Shown here piece after piece: positions 37,522-46,412 of a DNA stretch of 64,000 nucleotides. The position numbers and the translations under genes were made by a program. The stretch comes from Paracoccus jeotgali (lineage in GTDB: Bacteria > Pseudomonadota > Alphaproteobacteria > Rhodobacterales > Rhodobacteraceae). Location of the stretch: positions 2,522,501 to 2,586,500 of the forward strand of contig NZ_CP025583.1 of the NCBI RefSeq assembly GCF_002865605.1, given 5' to 3'. Each line of letters begins with the position of its first letter. The first letter of the stretch is position 1. Below the pieces are notes generated by a model, which ran no database searches, was not told the origin of the DNA, and worked only from the letters and a program-made list of their open reading frames with translations.

Positions 37522-38580
37522 ATGTCCACCTCTCCGCAAACCGGCGCAGCCATCCGCTTCGAGAAGGTGGGAAAATCCTTCGAGACCGCCTCGGGCCGGG
37601 TGGCGGCGCTGCAGGATGTCAGCCTCGACGTGGCGCCGGGCAGCATTTGCGGGATCATCGGCCGGTCCGGCGCGGGCAAATCGACGCTGCTGCGGATGGT
37701 CAACGGCCTTGAACGCCCGACCGAGGGCAGCGTGCTGGTCGCCGGTCGCGATGTCGGACGCGCCAAGGGGCCGGCCCTGCGCGCGATCCGGCGCGAGGTC
37801 GGGATGATCTTTCAGCATTTCAACCTGCTCGCCTCGCGCACCGTCTATGGCAACATCGCGCTGCCGCTGGAAATCGCCGGCGTCCCGGCCAGCCGCATCC
37901 GGCCCCGCGTCATGGACCTGATCGCGCGGGTGGGCCTGCAGGCGCAGGCGGACCGCTATCCCGCCGCGCTGTCCGGCGGGCAGAAGCAGCGCGTCGGCAT
38001 CGCCCGCGCGCTGGCGACCGAACCCAAGGTGCTGCTGTCGGACGAGGCGACCTCGGCGCTCGACCCCGAGACCACGCAGACGGTGCTGGCGCTGCTGCGC
38101 GACATCAACCGCGATCTGGGGCTGACCATCCTGCTGATCACCCATGAAATGGCCGTGCTGCGCGACATCGCCAGCCACATGGCGGTGATCGAGGCCGGAC
38201 GCATCGTCGAGGCAGGCGAAACCTATGACGTCTTTGTCCGGCCCAACCACCCGACGACGCGCAGCTTCCTGTCCGGCGTCACCGGCATCACCCTGCCCGC
38301 CTTCATCGCCGGCAAGCTGGAAACCGCGCGGCCGGGCGGTGCCTCGGCCGAGGTGATTCGCGTCACCTTCGCCGGGCATCACGCCACCGACCCGATGCTG
38401 GCCCGGCTGACCTCGGAACTGGGCGTGGCGGTGAACATCCTTGCCGGCGCCATCGAGGAAATCGGCGCCCGCCCCTTCGGCAACCTGCTGATCTCGGTCG
38501 AGGCGGCGCAGGGGGCCGAGGCCCGCGCCTATCTGGAACGTCACGGGCTGCTGACAGAGGTGCTTGGCTATGTCCGCTAA
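37522..38580 (+). CDS. metN: Methionine ABC transporter ATP-binding protein
   Basis: 352 residues: ATPase domain with Walker A GRSGAGKST (47-55), Q-loop IFQHFNLLAS, signature LSGGQKQRVGIARAL, Walker B SDEATSALDP and switch His in ITHEMAV, followed by the C-terminal NIL domain (about 270-345) that senses methionine and is specific to MetN. Followed directly by metI and metQ, completing the MetNIQ D/L-methionine importer. Ribosome site upstream is weak. Confidence 0.95.
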   Translation: MSTSPQTGAAIRFEKVGKSFETASGRVAALQDVSLDVAPGSICGIIGRSGAGKSTLLRMVNGLERPTEGSVLVAGRDVGRAKGPALRAIRREVGMIFQHFNLLASRTVYGNIALPLEIAGVPASRIRPRVMDLIARVGLQAQADRYPAALSGGQKQRVGIARALATEPKVLLSDEATSALDPETTQTVLALLRDINRDLGLTILLITHEMAVLRDIASHMAVIEAGRIVEAGETYDVFVRPNHPTTRSFLSGVTGITLPAFIAGKLETARPGGASAEVIRVTFAGHHATDPMLARLTSELGVAVNILAGAIEEIGARPFGNLLISVEAAQGAEARAYLERHGLLTEVLGYVR

Positions 38581-39244
38581 CCTGATCGCGCTGCTCTACA
38601 GCGCCACATTGCAGACGCTTTACATGGTCGCGGCCTCGGCGGTGCTGGGCACGCTGGGCGGGCTGCCGCTTGGCGTGTTCCTGGCCACCTCGCAGCGGGG
38701 CGAGCTGCTGTCGGCGCCGGCGCTGAACCGGGGGCTGGGGCTGGTGGTGAACGCCGCGCGCTCGGTCCCCTTCATCATTTTGGTGGTGGCGATCATCCCC
38801 TTCACCCGCTGGGTCGCCGGCACCTCGATCGGGACCACCGCCGCCATTGTGCCGCTGACCATCGCCGCCATCCCCTTCATCGCGCGGCTGGTCGAGAACG
38901 CCATCCGCGAGGTCGATGCCGGCCTGATCGAGGCCGCCCGCGCCATGGGCGCCACGCCCTATCAGATCATCCGCAAGGTGCTCGTCCCCGAGGCGCTGCC
39001 CGGCATCACCCTGGGCCTGACGCTGGCCGTGGTCAGCCTGATCGGCTATTCCGCCATGGTCGGCGCCGTCGGCGGCGAGGGTCTGGGCGATCTGGGCATC
39101 CGCTATGGCTATCAGCGCTTCATGCCCGATGTGATGCTGGCCGTGGTGGTGATCCTGATCGTCATGGTCCAGCTTGTCCAATCGGCCGGCGAATGGCTGG
39201 CCGCCCGCGTCGACCGGCGCGCCCCGCGCAATCGCGGCCACTGA
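38570..39244 (+). CDS. metI: Methionine ABC transporter permease
   Basis: 224 residues with five hydrophobic helices and the permease EAA-loop RLVENAIREVDAGLIEAARAMGATPYQ (quoted in part), closely typical of MetI. The ATG at 38570 lies inside metN and overlaps it by 11 nt; a TTG two codons upstream is less likely. Confidence 0.93.
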   Translation: MSANLIALLYSATLQTLYMVAASAVLGTLGGLPLGVFLATSQRGELLSAPALNRGLGLVVNAARSVPFIILVVAIIPFTRWVAGTSIGTTAAIVPLTIAAIPFIARLVENAIREVDAGLIEAARAMGATPYQIIRKVLVPEALPGITLGLTLAVVSLIGYSAMVGAVGGEGLGDLGIRYGYQRFMPDVMLAVVVILIVMVQLVQSAGEWLAARVDRRAPRNRGH

Positions 39245-39281
39245 TGTCCCGTCACCTGATCCCTGTAACAAGAGGTTTCCC

Positions 39282-40058
39282 ATGCTCCGCCTGACCACGC
39301 TGATTTCCGCCCTTGCCCTCGGCGCCACCGCCGCCATGGCCGACGACATCAAGGTCGGCGTCTCGCCCGGCGAACATGCCGAGATCATGGAAGAGGTCGC
39401 CCGCATCGCCGCCCCCAAGGGCCTGAACATCAAGGTCATCGAGTTCTCGGACTATGTCGTTCCGAACCAGGCGCTGGCCGATGGCGATCTTGAAGCCAAC
39501 AGCTTCCAGCACCGCCCCTATCTGGAAAACCAGATCAAGGATCGCGGCTTTGAACTGGTCGAGATCGGCACCACCATCACCACCCCGATGGGCATCTATT
39601 CCGACAAGCTGACCGACATCGCCGAGCTGCCGCAGGGCGGCAAGGTAGCGATCCCGAACGACCCCACCAATGGCGGCCGCGCCCTGCTGCTGCTGCAGGA
39701 TCTGGGCATCATCAAGCTGGCCGAGGGCACCGGGCTGGTCCCCAGCCCGCTCGACGTGACCGAAAACGCCAAGGAGCTGCGTTTTCTGGAACTCGACGCC
39801 GCTCAACTGCCGCGCGCGCTGGCCGATGCGGATGTGGCGATCATCAACACCAACTATGCGCTCGCCTCGGGCCTGAACCCCAAGACCGACGCTATCGCGA
39901 TGGAAAAGCCCGACAGCCCCTATGTGAACATCATCGTGACCCGCAAGGGTGACGAGGACGCGCCTTGGGTCGCCCCCCTGCTGGACGCCTACCACTCGCC
40001 CGAGCTGAAGGCGTTCATCGAGGAGAAATACGAAGGTTCGGTCCTGACCAGCTGGTGA
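39282..40058 (+). CDS. metQ: Methionine-binding protein
   Basis: 258 residues of the NlpA/MetQ family. Signal peptide MLRLTTLISALALGATAAMA with no lipobox cysteine, so a soluble periplasmic form. The mature protein has KVGVSPGEHAEIME, EFSDYVVPNQAL, NSFQHRPYLENQ and IPNDPTNGGRALLLLQ, all hallmark segments. ATG at 39282 is preceded by AGAGG. Ends the metNIQ operon, followed by a hairpin. Confidence 0.95.
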   Translation: MLRLTTLISALALGATAAMADDIKVGVSPGEHAEIMEEVARIAAPKGLNIKVIEFSDYVVPNQALADGDLEANSFQHRPYLENQIKDRGFELVEIGTTITTPMGIYSDKLTDIAELPQGGKVAIPNDPTNGGRALLLLQDLGIIKLAEGTGLVPSPLDVTENAKELRFLELDAAQLPRALADADVAIINTNYALASGLNPKTDAIAMEKPDSPYVNIIVTRKGDEDAPWVAPLLDAYHSPELKAFIEEKYEGSVLTSW

Positions 40059-40071
40059 TCTGACACGCGCG

Positions 40072-40093
40072 CCCGGCGGCACTGTCCGCCGGG
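40072..40093 (+). terminator. Hairpin after metQ
   Basis: Perfect 8-bp stem CCCGGCGG / CCGCCGGG with a 6-nt loop, 14 nt after the metQ stop. No T-run. Confidence 0.5.
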
Positions 40094-40267
40094 TGGCTGA
40101 TAGGCTTCGCGTCGCGCCGTGTCACGGCAGCGGGTCGCGCGGGCGGCAATAGGACAGCGGGCGGCGGTGAGGCGCGCAACGGACCGCCCGGCCACTCCCG
40201 CGCCCCCTCACAACTCTCAATCTTCCCTGCCTCGGCGGCAGGCAACGGCGCCCGGCCGCCACCGCGT

Positions 40268-42025
40268 CTATGCCTCGCTGACCCGCCCAAAGACCTCATC
40301 TGCCGACACCTCTGCCCCCTCGGGCAGCTCATGGTGCAGGACGCCTGCGAGGGACGCGGTCTGCGGCATCTCCATCTTCATCGCCTCGATCACCGCGACC
40401 TGCTGGCCGCTGGTGACGCGCTGCCCATTCCCCACGAGCCAGCGCGCCAGCACGCCCGCCACCGGGGCCTGCAAGCCCCCCCGATCCAGCGTCGCGTCAC
40501 GCGGCGCTTTCGGCGGGGTCGCGGCTGGGGTTGCGCCGAGATGCTGCGCCAGCCGTGTCAGGGCCGCGGCGGAAAACCCGATGTCGCGGCGCTGGCCGTC
40601 GATCTCGACCGGCAGGCGCAGCAGCATGTCCTCGGCCTGCGGGACGCGCAGCGCGGCGGCCAGGCTGTCGGCAAACTCCTGCTCGATCCAGCCGGTATGG
40701 ACGGCGAAGGTGTCCTGCCCGTTGAAGGCAGGCGCGTCCAGCACCGCGCGGGCAAAGGGCAGCGTCGTGGCCACGCCCTCAATCCGGAACTCGGCCAGCG
40801 CGCGACGGGCGCGGGACAGGGCCTCGGCGCGGGTCGGGCCGGTGACGATCAGCTTTGCGATCAGCGAATCGAACGCCGCCGGGACGGTTTCTCCGGCGCG
40901 CATCGCACTGTCCACGCGCACCCCCGGACCTGCGGGCGGGTCGAACCGCGTCACCCGCCCCGGCGTCGGCAGAAAGCCCCGGCCGGGGTCTTCGGCGTTG
41001 ATGCGGAACTCGATGGCATAACCGCGCGGGGCGGGCATGTCGGGGATGTCCAGCGGGCGGCCCTCGGCGATCAGGAACTGCGCGGCGACGATGTCGATGC
41101 CGGTCACCTCTTCGGTGACGGGGTGTTCGACCTGCAGCCGGGTATTAACCTCAAGAAAGCTCAGCACGCCATCCTCGCCCAGCAGAAACTCGACCGTCCC
41201 GGCCCCGCGATAGCCGGCATGGCGGCAGATATCGCAGGCGGCCCCGGCGATGCGCTGCGCCAGATCGTCGGGCATGAACGGGGCGGGGGCTTCCTCGACC
41301 AGCTTCTGGTGGCGGCGCTGCAGCGAGCAGTCGCGCAGACCCAGCACCGCGACCCGGCCGTGATGGTCGGCCAGCACCTGCGCCTCGATATGGCGGGGAC
41401 GGTCGAGGAAACGCTCGACGAAACAGGCGGGGTTGCCGAACGCCGCCTGCGCCTCGCGCGATGCGGCGGCGAGGGCGGGGGCAAGCTCTGCCATCTCGCG
41501 CACCACCCGCATCCCGCGCCCGCCGCCGCCGGCCGCTGCCTTGATGATGACCGGCATTCCGTGGCGGGAGGCGAAATCGTGCAGCGCCTGCGAGTCCGGC
41601 AGCGCCCCCTCGCTGCCGGGCAGCAGCGGCGCGCCGACCTCGGCCGCGATCCGGCGGGCGGCCAGCTTGTCGCCCAGCGCCGCGATGGTGTCGGCATCGG
41701 GGCCGATCCAGACCAGCCCGGCCTTGGTCACGGCGCGGGCAAAATCAGGGTTCTCGGACAGGAAACCATAGCCCGGATGAACGGCATCCGCGCCGGCGCG
41801 GCGGGCGATGTCGATCAGCGCGGGGATGTTCAGATAGGTCTCTGCCGGGGTCGCGCCGGGCAGGGCAAAGGCCGCATCCGCCAGCCGCAGCCAGTCCGCG
41901 CCGGCATCGGCATCGGCATAGACGGCGATCCCCTGCCGGCCGGTGTCGTGGCAGGCGCGCAGCACGCGCAGCGCGATCTCGCCGCGATTGGCGATCAGGA
42001 TGCGGCTCAGGCGGGGCTGGCTCAT
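40268..42025 (-). CDS. Biotin carboxylase fused to biotin carboxyl carrier domain
   Basis: 585 residues: biotin carboxylase (about 5-450; ILIANRGEIALRVLRA, HPGYGFLSENPDFA, ATP-grasp glycine loop AAGGGGRGM, EVNTRLQVEHPVTEEV) and a C-terminal biotinyl domain with the acceptor Lys550 in EAMKMEM. This is the alpha-chain layout of acyl-CoA carboxylases, but no carboxyltransferase beta subunit is nearby. Instead it overlaps by 4 nt the PxpB-PxpC fusion, whose domains are homologous to the carboxyltransferase part of urea carboxylase. It may therefore supply carboxybiotin to that protein (inference). Confidence 0.9.
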   Translation of the reverse strand: MSQPRLSRILIANRGEIALRVLRACHDTGRQGIAVYADADAGADWLRLADAAFALPGATPAETYLNIPALIDIARRAGADAVHPGYGFLSENPDFARAVTKAGLVWIGPDADTIAALGDKLAARRIAAEVGAPLLPGSEGALPDSQALHDFASRHGMPVIIKAAAGGGGRGMRVVREMAELAPALAAASREAQAAFGNPACFVERFLDRPRHIEAQVLADHHGRVAVLGLRDCSLQRRHQKLVEEAPAPFMPDDLAQRIAGAACDICRHAGYRGAGTVEFLLGEDGVLSFLEVNTRLQVEHPVTEEVTGIDIVAAQFLIAEGRPLDIPDMPAPRGYAIEFRINAEDPGRGFLPTPGRVTRFDPPAGPGVRVDSAMRAGETVPAAFDSLIAKLIVTGPTRAEALSRARRALAEFRIEGVATTLPFARAVLDAPAFNGQDTFAVHTGWIEQEFADSLAAALRVPQAEDMLLRLPVEIDGQRRDIGFSAAALTRLAQHLGATPAATPPKAPRDATLDRGGLQAPVAGVLARWLVGNGQRVTSGQQVAVIEAMKMEMPQTASLAGVLHHELPEGAEVSADEVFGRVSEA

Positions 42026-43574
42026 CGGTCGGGGCTCCGGGGGCTGGGGGTGATGGGGGCAAAGCCGCTGCGGGCGTGAAAGCGCAGCGTGGTGCCGGGC
42101 GCGGCCTGCGCCACGCGGTCCAGCACGGCGTCGGCGATGACGGCGATGACGGGATAGCCGCCGGTGACGGGGTGATCGGCCAGAAACAGCACCGGCAGGC
42201 CGGAATGGGGGATCTGGATCGCGCCGCGCGGGGTCGCCTCGCTGGCGAGTTCGCTCTGGTCGCGCCGCGTCAGCGGTTCGCCCGACAGCTGCGTGCCGAT
42301 CCGGCTGATCCGGGGCGAGACCTGCCAGTCCTGCGCCAGAAAGCGGGCGAGCGTCTCGGCGTCGAACCAGTCCGCGCGCGGCCCCAGCGTCACCGGCACG
42401 TCGATGACGCCCGACTGGGTAGGCGCAGGCGCAAGGGAGGGCAGCCCGACCGCATCCGCGTGACCCGCGCCCAGCCCGACCCGGTCGCCCGCCACCAGCG
42501 GCGCGGGGCCGATCCCGGCCAGCGTGTCGCGCGCGGCGCTGCCCAGCACCGGGGCCACGTCGAAGCCCTTGCGCGCGGCGAGATAGGTGTAGACGCCGCC
42601 TTCGGGCATGATCCGCAGCTCATCACCGGCATCGAGCGCGAAGGCCTGCCCCGCCGGCAGCGCGGTGCGGTCGTTCAGCAGCAGCCGTGCAGCCCAGCTG
42701 ACCGCCAGCACGGCGGCACATTCGGCGCGCAGATGCAGCGGCGCGGTGATCTCGATGGCCGGACTGCCGGGCGGGTTGCCGACCAGCCGGTTCGCCTCGC
42801 GCAGCGCGGCGCGATCCGCGGCACCGGACCGGCCGATACCCTGCGCGGCAAGGCCGGGCCGGCCGAGATCCTGAAACAGCGCCGGCAGACCCGCCGCCAG
42901 CACCAGAAGGCCGGGCCCGTGCGGCTGCGCCTGCCGCGCCGGGGGCGGCGGCGGTTCGGGCAAGGTCTCGCAAGGCACGAACTGCACCTCGTCCCCCGGC
43001 TGCACGGCGGCAGGGGTATCGCGCCCGAGGTCCCACATCGGCAGCGAGGTCCGGCCAATCAGCTGCCAGCCGCCGGGGCTGGCCTGCGGATAGACGCCGG
43101 AAAAGGCACCGGCGAGGCCCACCGACCCCACCGCCACCGCGCGGCGCGGCGTGCTGCGGCGCGGCACGTCCAGCGCCGGATCGCCGCCGGTCAGATAGCA
43201 GAAGCCGGGGGCGAAGCCGCCGAAGGCGGCCCGCCAAGGGGTGCCGGAGTGGCGGGCGATGACCTCATCGCAGCTCATCCCGGTCAGGGCCGCGACCTCG
43301 TCCAGATCCGGCCCGTCATAGCAGACCGGGATCGAGACGCGGCGTCCGGCCCGCTTAGGCACCGGCGCGGTTTCGGCATCCAGCACGGCGCGCGCCAGCC
43401 CGGCGGCACCGGTCAGCGCCGGATCGAAGCGCAGGAACAGCGTGCGGGCGGCGGGGATCATCTCGCGCAGGCCGGGGGGCGGGCGGCGGTCACCCTCGCA
43501 TGCAGGGCCAGAACCTGCGGCAGGTCGTCCATCTCTACCAGCATCGCCTGCTCGCCTGCGGACAGAAACCGCAT
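42022..43574 (-). CDS. pxpB-pxpC: PxpB-PxpC fusion (5-oxoprolinase subunits B and C / urea-carboxylase CT-like), apparent frameshift
   Basis: Starts at the ATG at 43574, overlapping the pxpA stop (TGATG). The first 34 codons encode the expected PxpB N-terminus ([15 protein letters not shown]...), then the frame stops early; the remaining PxpB and all of PxpC continue in the next frame without a break to 42022. One missing base in the G6 run at 43474-43479 (+ strand) explains this: with a seventh base the join reads ARPPGLREMIPAARTL, normal for the family. The intact product would be about 517 residues: PxpB (AHS1-like; AFGGFAPGFCYL) and PxpC (AHS2-like; FQDLGRPGLAAQGIGRSG). A real null mutation, slippage, or a sequence error are all possible. 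Confidence 0.85.
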
Positions 43575-44332
43575 CAGGCGGCGCCGGCAAACGGGGCCAG
43601 CGCGACGCCATGGGCGTCAAACAGCCGCCGGATCGCCTGCGCGGCCGCGACGGCGGCGGGGCTGTCGCCATGCAGGCAGATCGAGTCGCCCTGCAGGCGC
43701 AGCGCAGATCCGTCCTCGGCGGCAATCTGCCCCGTCTCGACAAAGCGCAGCATCCGTTTGGCGATCTGGTCGGGGTCGTGCAGGACCGCGCCGGGCCGGT
43801 CGCGCGGCATCAGGCGGCCATCGGGCAGATAGGCGCGGTCGGCAAAGATCTCGGCCACCGGCCGCAGCCCGGCGCGTTCGACCATGGCCAGCACCGGCGC
43901 ACCGGCCAGCGCCAGCAGCGGCAGCGCCGGATCGACGGCGCGGATGCCGGCGATCACCGCCTCGGCCTGCGGCCCGCCCCAGGCGATGGTGTTATACAGC
44001 GCGCCATGCGGCTTGACATAGGCCACCCGCGTCCCCGCCGCCTGCGCCAGCGCCGACAGCGCGCCAATCTGATAGATCGTCTCGGCGGTCAGGTCGCGCG
44101 GCGCCACATCCATCTGCCGCCGACCGAAACCGGCGAGGTCGTGATAGCCGACATGCGCACCCACGGCGACGCCCCGCGCCGCCGCCAGCCGCAGCGTGTC
44201 CAACAGCCCGGCCGGGTCGCCGGCGTGAAAACCGCAGGCGATATTGGCCGAGGTCACGACGGCCAGCATCGCGGCATCGTCGCCCATCTTCCAGGCGCCG
44301 AAGCCCTCGCCCATGTCGCAGTTCAGATCCAC
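43574..44332 (-). CDS. pxpA: 5-oxoprolinase subunit A (LamB/YcsF family)
   Basis: 252 residues. Starts [19 protein letters not shown], with [37 protein letters not shown] and the C-terminal [11 protein letters not shown], all signature segments of LamB/YcsF. PxpA with PxpB and PxpC forms the ATP-dependent bacterial 5-oxoprolinase that opens pyroglutamate to glutamate. First gene of a three-gene minus-strand operon with the PxpB-C fusion and the biotin carboxylase. Confidence 0.92.
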   Translation of the reverse strand: MDLNCDMGEGFGAWKMGDDAAMLAVVTSANIACGFHAGDPAGLLDTLRLAAARGVAVGAHVGYHDLAGFGRRQMDVAPRDLTAETIYQIGALSALAQAAGTRVAYVKPHGALYNTIAWGGPQAEAVIAGIRAVDPALPLLALAGAPVLAMVERAGLRPVAEIFADRAYLPDGRLMPRDRPGAVLHDPDQIAKRMLRFVETGQIAAEDGSALRLQGDSICLHGDSPAAVAAAQAIRRLFDAHGVALAPFAGAA

Positions 44333-44478
44333 CCGCGCCTCCTGCCCGCCTGCGAGGTCAGACTGGCCGCTTTGGCGCGGAAATGCCAGTCTTTGCGCAG
44401 CACGCGCCAGACGGCTAGGGGCGGTGATTCGGCAGACAGGACGGCAGGATGGGCAACGACACAGGGGCAGGGGGCTGA

Positions 44479-45684
44479 ATGCGGCAGGGGGAACCGAACC
44501 CGATCTCGATCTCGCGGCACAAGGCGCCGAGACTGCCGGCGCGGCTGCGGCCGATGCTGTCGCTGGCCGATTTCGAACGGCGCGCGGAACGCCACCTGCC
44601 CAAGTCGATCTTCGGCTATGTCAGCGGCGGCGTGCAGGACGATCTGAGCCTGAACGACAACATTGCCGCCTTTCGCCGCATCACGCTGCGCCCGCGCATC
44701 CTGCGCAACGTCGCCCAGCGCAGCCTGCAAACGACGCTGTTCGGCCAGACCCTTGAGCTGCCCTTCGGCATCGCGCCGATGGGATTCTCGGCGCTTGTGG
44801 CCTATGATGGCGACGTGGTGCTGGGGCGCGGGGCCCGAGCGGCGGGCAGCATCGCCATCTGCTCGGCCGCCTCGCTGACCCCGCTGGAGCGTGTCGCCGC
44901 CGAGGCCGAAAGCCGCTGGTTTCAGGCCTATATTCCCGGCGACCGGGCGCGGATCAGCGGGCTGCTGGATCGGCTGCGCCGCGCGGGGTTCGATCATCTG
45001 GTGGTGACGGGCGACGTGCCGGTGGCCGGGAACCGCGAAAACAACGCCCGCAACGGCTTTGACGCGCCGCTGCGCTTTACCCCGCGCCTGATCTGGCAGG
45101 GGGTGACGCATCCGCGTTGGGTGCTGGGCACGCTGGCCCGCGAGATGGCGCGGCGCGGGATGCCGCATTTCGAGAATATGGAGTCGGTGCAAGGCCCGCC
45201 GCTGTTTTCCCGCGACCTCGTCCGCTCGAAGATCGGGCGGGAAGAGCTCGACTGGGACGATCTGCGCTATATCCGCGACATCTGGCCGGGGCGGCTGGTG
45301 GTCAAGGGAGTGCTGCATCCCGATGACGCCCGGCTTGCGCAGGATTGCGGCTGCGACGGGATCATCGTGTCGAACCATGGTGGGCGGCAGTTGGACGGCG
45401 CGATTACTGCCATCGACGCCTTGCCCCAGATCCGCGCCGCCGTGCCCGACATGACGGTGATGCTGGACGGCGGCATCCGCCGGGGCAGCGATGTGCTGAA
45501 GGCGATGATGCTGGGCGCGGATTTCACCTTTGTCGGGCGGCCCTTTCTGTTCGCCGCCGCCTGTTTCGGCGAGGCGGGCGTGGCGCACGCCTTCGCCCTG
45601 CTGCGTGACGAGATCGACCGCGACATGGCGCTGCTGGGGATCACCACGCCGATGCAGATGCGCGAGGTGGCGGGCCCAGATTAG
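44479..45684 (+). CDS. lldD: FMN-dependent alpha-hydroxy-acid dehydrogenase (L-lactate dehydrogenase type)
   Basis: 401 residues of the FMN alpha-hydroxyacid oxidase/dehydrogenase barrel family: [31 protein letters not shown], the catalytic His in [13 protein letters not shown] and [12 protein letters not shown] with FVGRPFLFA. Length and motifs fit respiratory L-lactate dehydrogenase, but glycolate or mandelate-type substrates are not excluded, so the symbol is tentative. Divergent from pxpA. Its TAG overlaps the TAA of the convergent gluconokinase gene. Confidence 0.85.
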   Translation: MRQGEPNPISISRHKAPRLPARLRPMLSLADFERRAERHLPKSIFGYVSGGVQDDLSLNDNIAAFRRITLRPRILRNVAQRSLQTTLFGQTLELPFGIAPMGFSALVAYDGDVVLGRGARAAGSIAICSAASLTPLERVAAEAESRWFQAYIPGDRARISGLLDRLRRAGFDHLVVTGDVPVAGNRENNARNGFDAPLRFTPRLIWQGVTHPRWVLGTLAREMARRGMPHFENMESVQGPPLFSRDLVRSKIGREELDWDDLRYIRDIWPGRLVVKGVLHPDDARLAQDCGCDGIIVSNHGGRQLDGAITAIDALPQIRAAVPDMTVMLDGGIRRGSDVLKAMMLGADFTFVGRPFLFAAACFGEAGVAHAFALLRDEIDRDMALLGITTPMQMREVAGPD

Positions 45685-46199
45685 GGCGGCCAGAGGCCCC
45701 GGACCGCCTGTTCGACCTGCGCCGCGACCGGCAGCGCCAGATCGACGAAGACGCAATCCTCATCCGGCCCCGGCAGTTCCAGCGTGGCCAGTTGCGAATC
45801 CAGCAGTTCGGGCGCAAAGAAATGCCCGCGCCGCGTGGCCAGCCGCTGGATCAGCAGCGCGCGCGGCCCGTGGACCATGACCAGCCGCAGCCGCCCCGCA
45901 CCCCCGCGTAGAACCTCGCGATAGCTGCGTTTCAGCGCCGAACAGGCCAGCACGATCTGGCGCCCCTCATGGTCCGCGCGGCGCAGCTCTGCCGCCAGCG
46001 CCGCCAGCCACGGCGCGCGGTCGGCATCGGTCAGCGGGATGCCCGCCGCAATCTTTCGGATATTCGCGGGCGGGTGAAAGGCGTCGCCCTCGATGAACTC
46101 ACGCCCCAGCTTTGCAGCCAAGGCGCGGCCGGTGGTGGATTTCCCCGCGCCCGAGACGCCCATCACCACGATCTGCGCCAAGGGTGCCGCGCCTGCCAT
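45681..46199 (-). CDS. gntK: Gluconokinase
   Basis: 172 residues, a small P-loop kinase: Walker A GVSGAGKST at 14-22, EGDAFHPPANIRKIAAGIPLTDADR (quoted in part), ACSALKRSYR, and the LID-region RRGHFFAPELLDSQLATLE (quoted in part). These are diagnostic of GntK, which phosphorylates D-gluconate to 6-phosphogluconate. The ATG at 46199 gives the family N-terminus. No gluconate transporter is adjacent within the window. Confidence 0.92.
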   Translation of the reverse strand: MAGAAPLAQIVVMGVSGAGKSTTGRALAAKLGREFIEGDAFHPPANIRKIAAGIPLTDADRAPWLAALAAELRRADHEGRQIVLACSALKRSYREVLRGGAGRLRLVMVHGPRALLIQRLATRRGHFFAPELLDSQLATLELPGPDEDCVFVDLALPVAAQVEQAVRGLWPP

Positions 46200-46285
46200 G
46201 CCGCCTCGCCTTCCCGCGCCCGACCGCCCCGGCCTGCGCCACCCCATTAACCCCGCCCCCAGCCGCCACCGCAAGCGCGCATGGC

Positions 46286-46315
46286 TTGAGATCACCCGCC
46301 CATCTGATCTATACG
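46286..46315 (+). promoter_or_regulatory. Promoter-like pair before the glycosyltransferase cluster
   Basis: TTGAGA at 46286-46291 and TATACG at 46310-46315, 18 nt apart, about 100 nt before the first glycosyltransferase gene. Good -35 (5 of 6), fair -10 (4 of 6). Confidence 0.45.
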
Positions 46316-46412
46316 CGCGAGGTCGGGCCAGCCGCCTCGCGCATGTCCCCGCCATGGGGCGGCCCAGCAGGCGGCGGGATCGCGCAGATATCTGGCCAAT
46401 GGGACGTCCGGC

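Noticed and set aside
38564..38569. TTG start for metI two codons before the ATG
   Set aside because: The ATG at 38570 gives the usual MetI N-terminus and needs no rare start codon.
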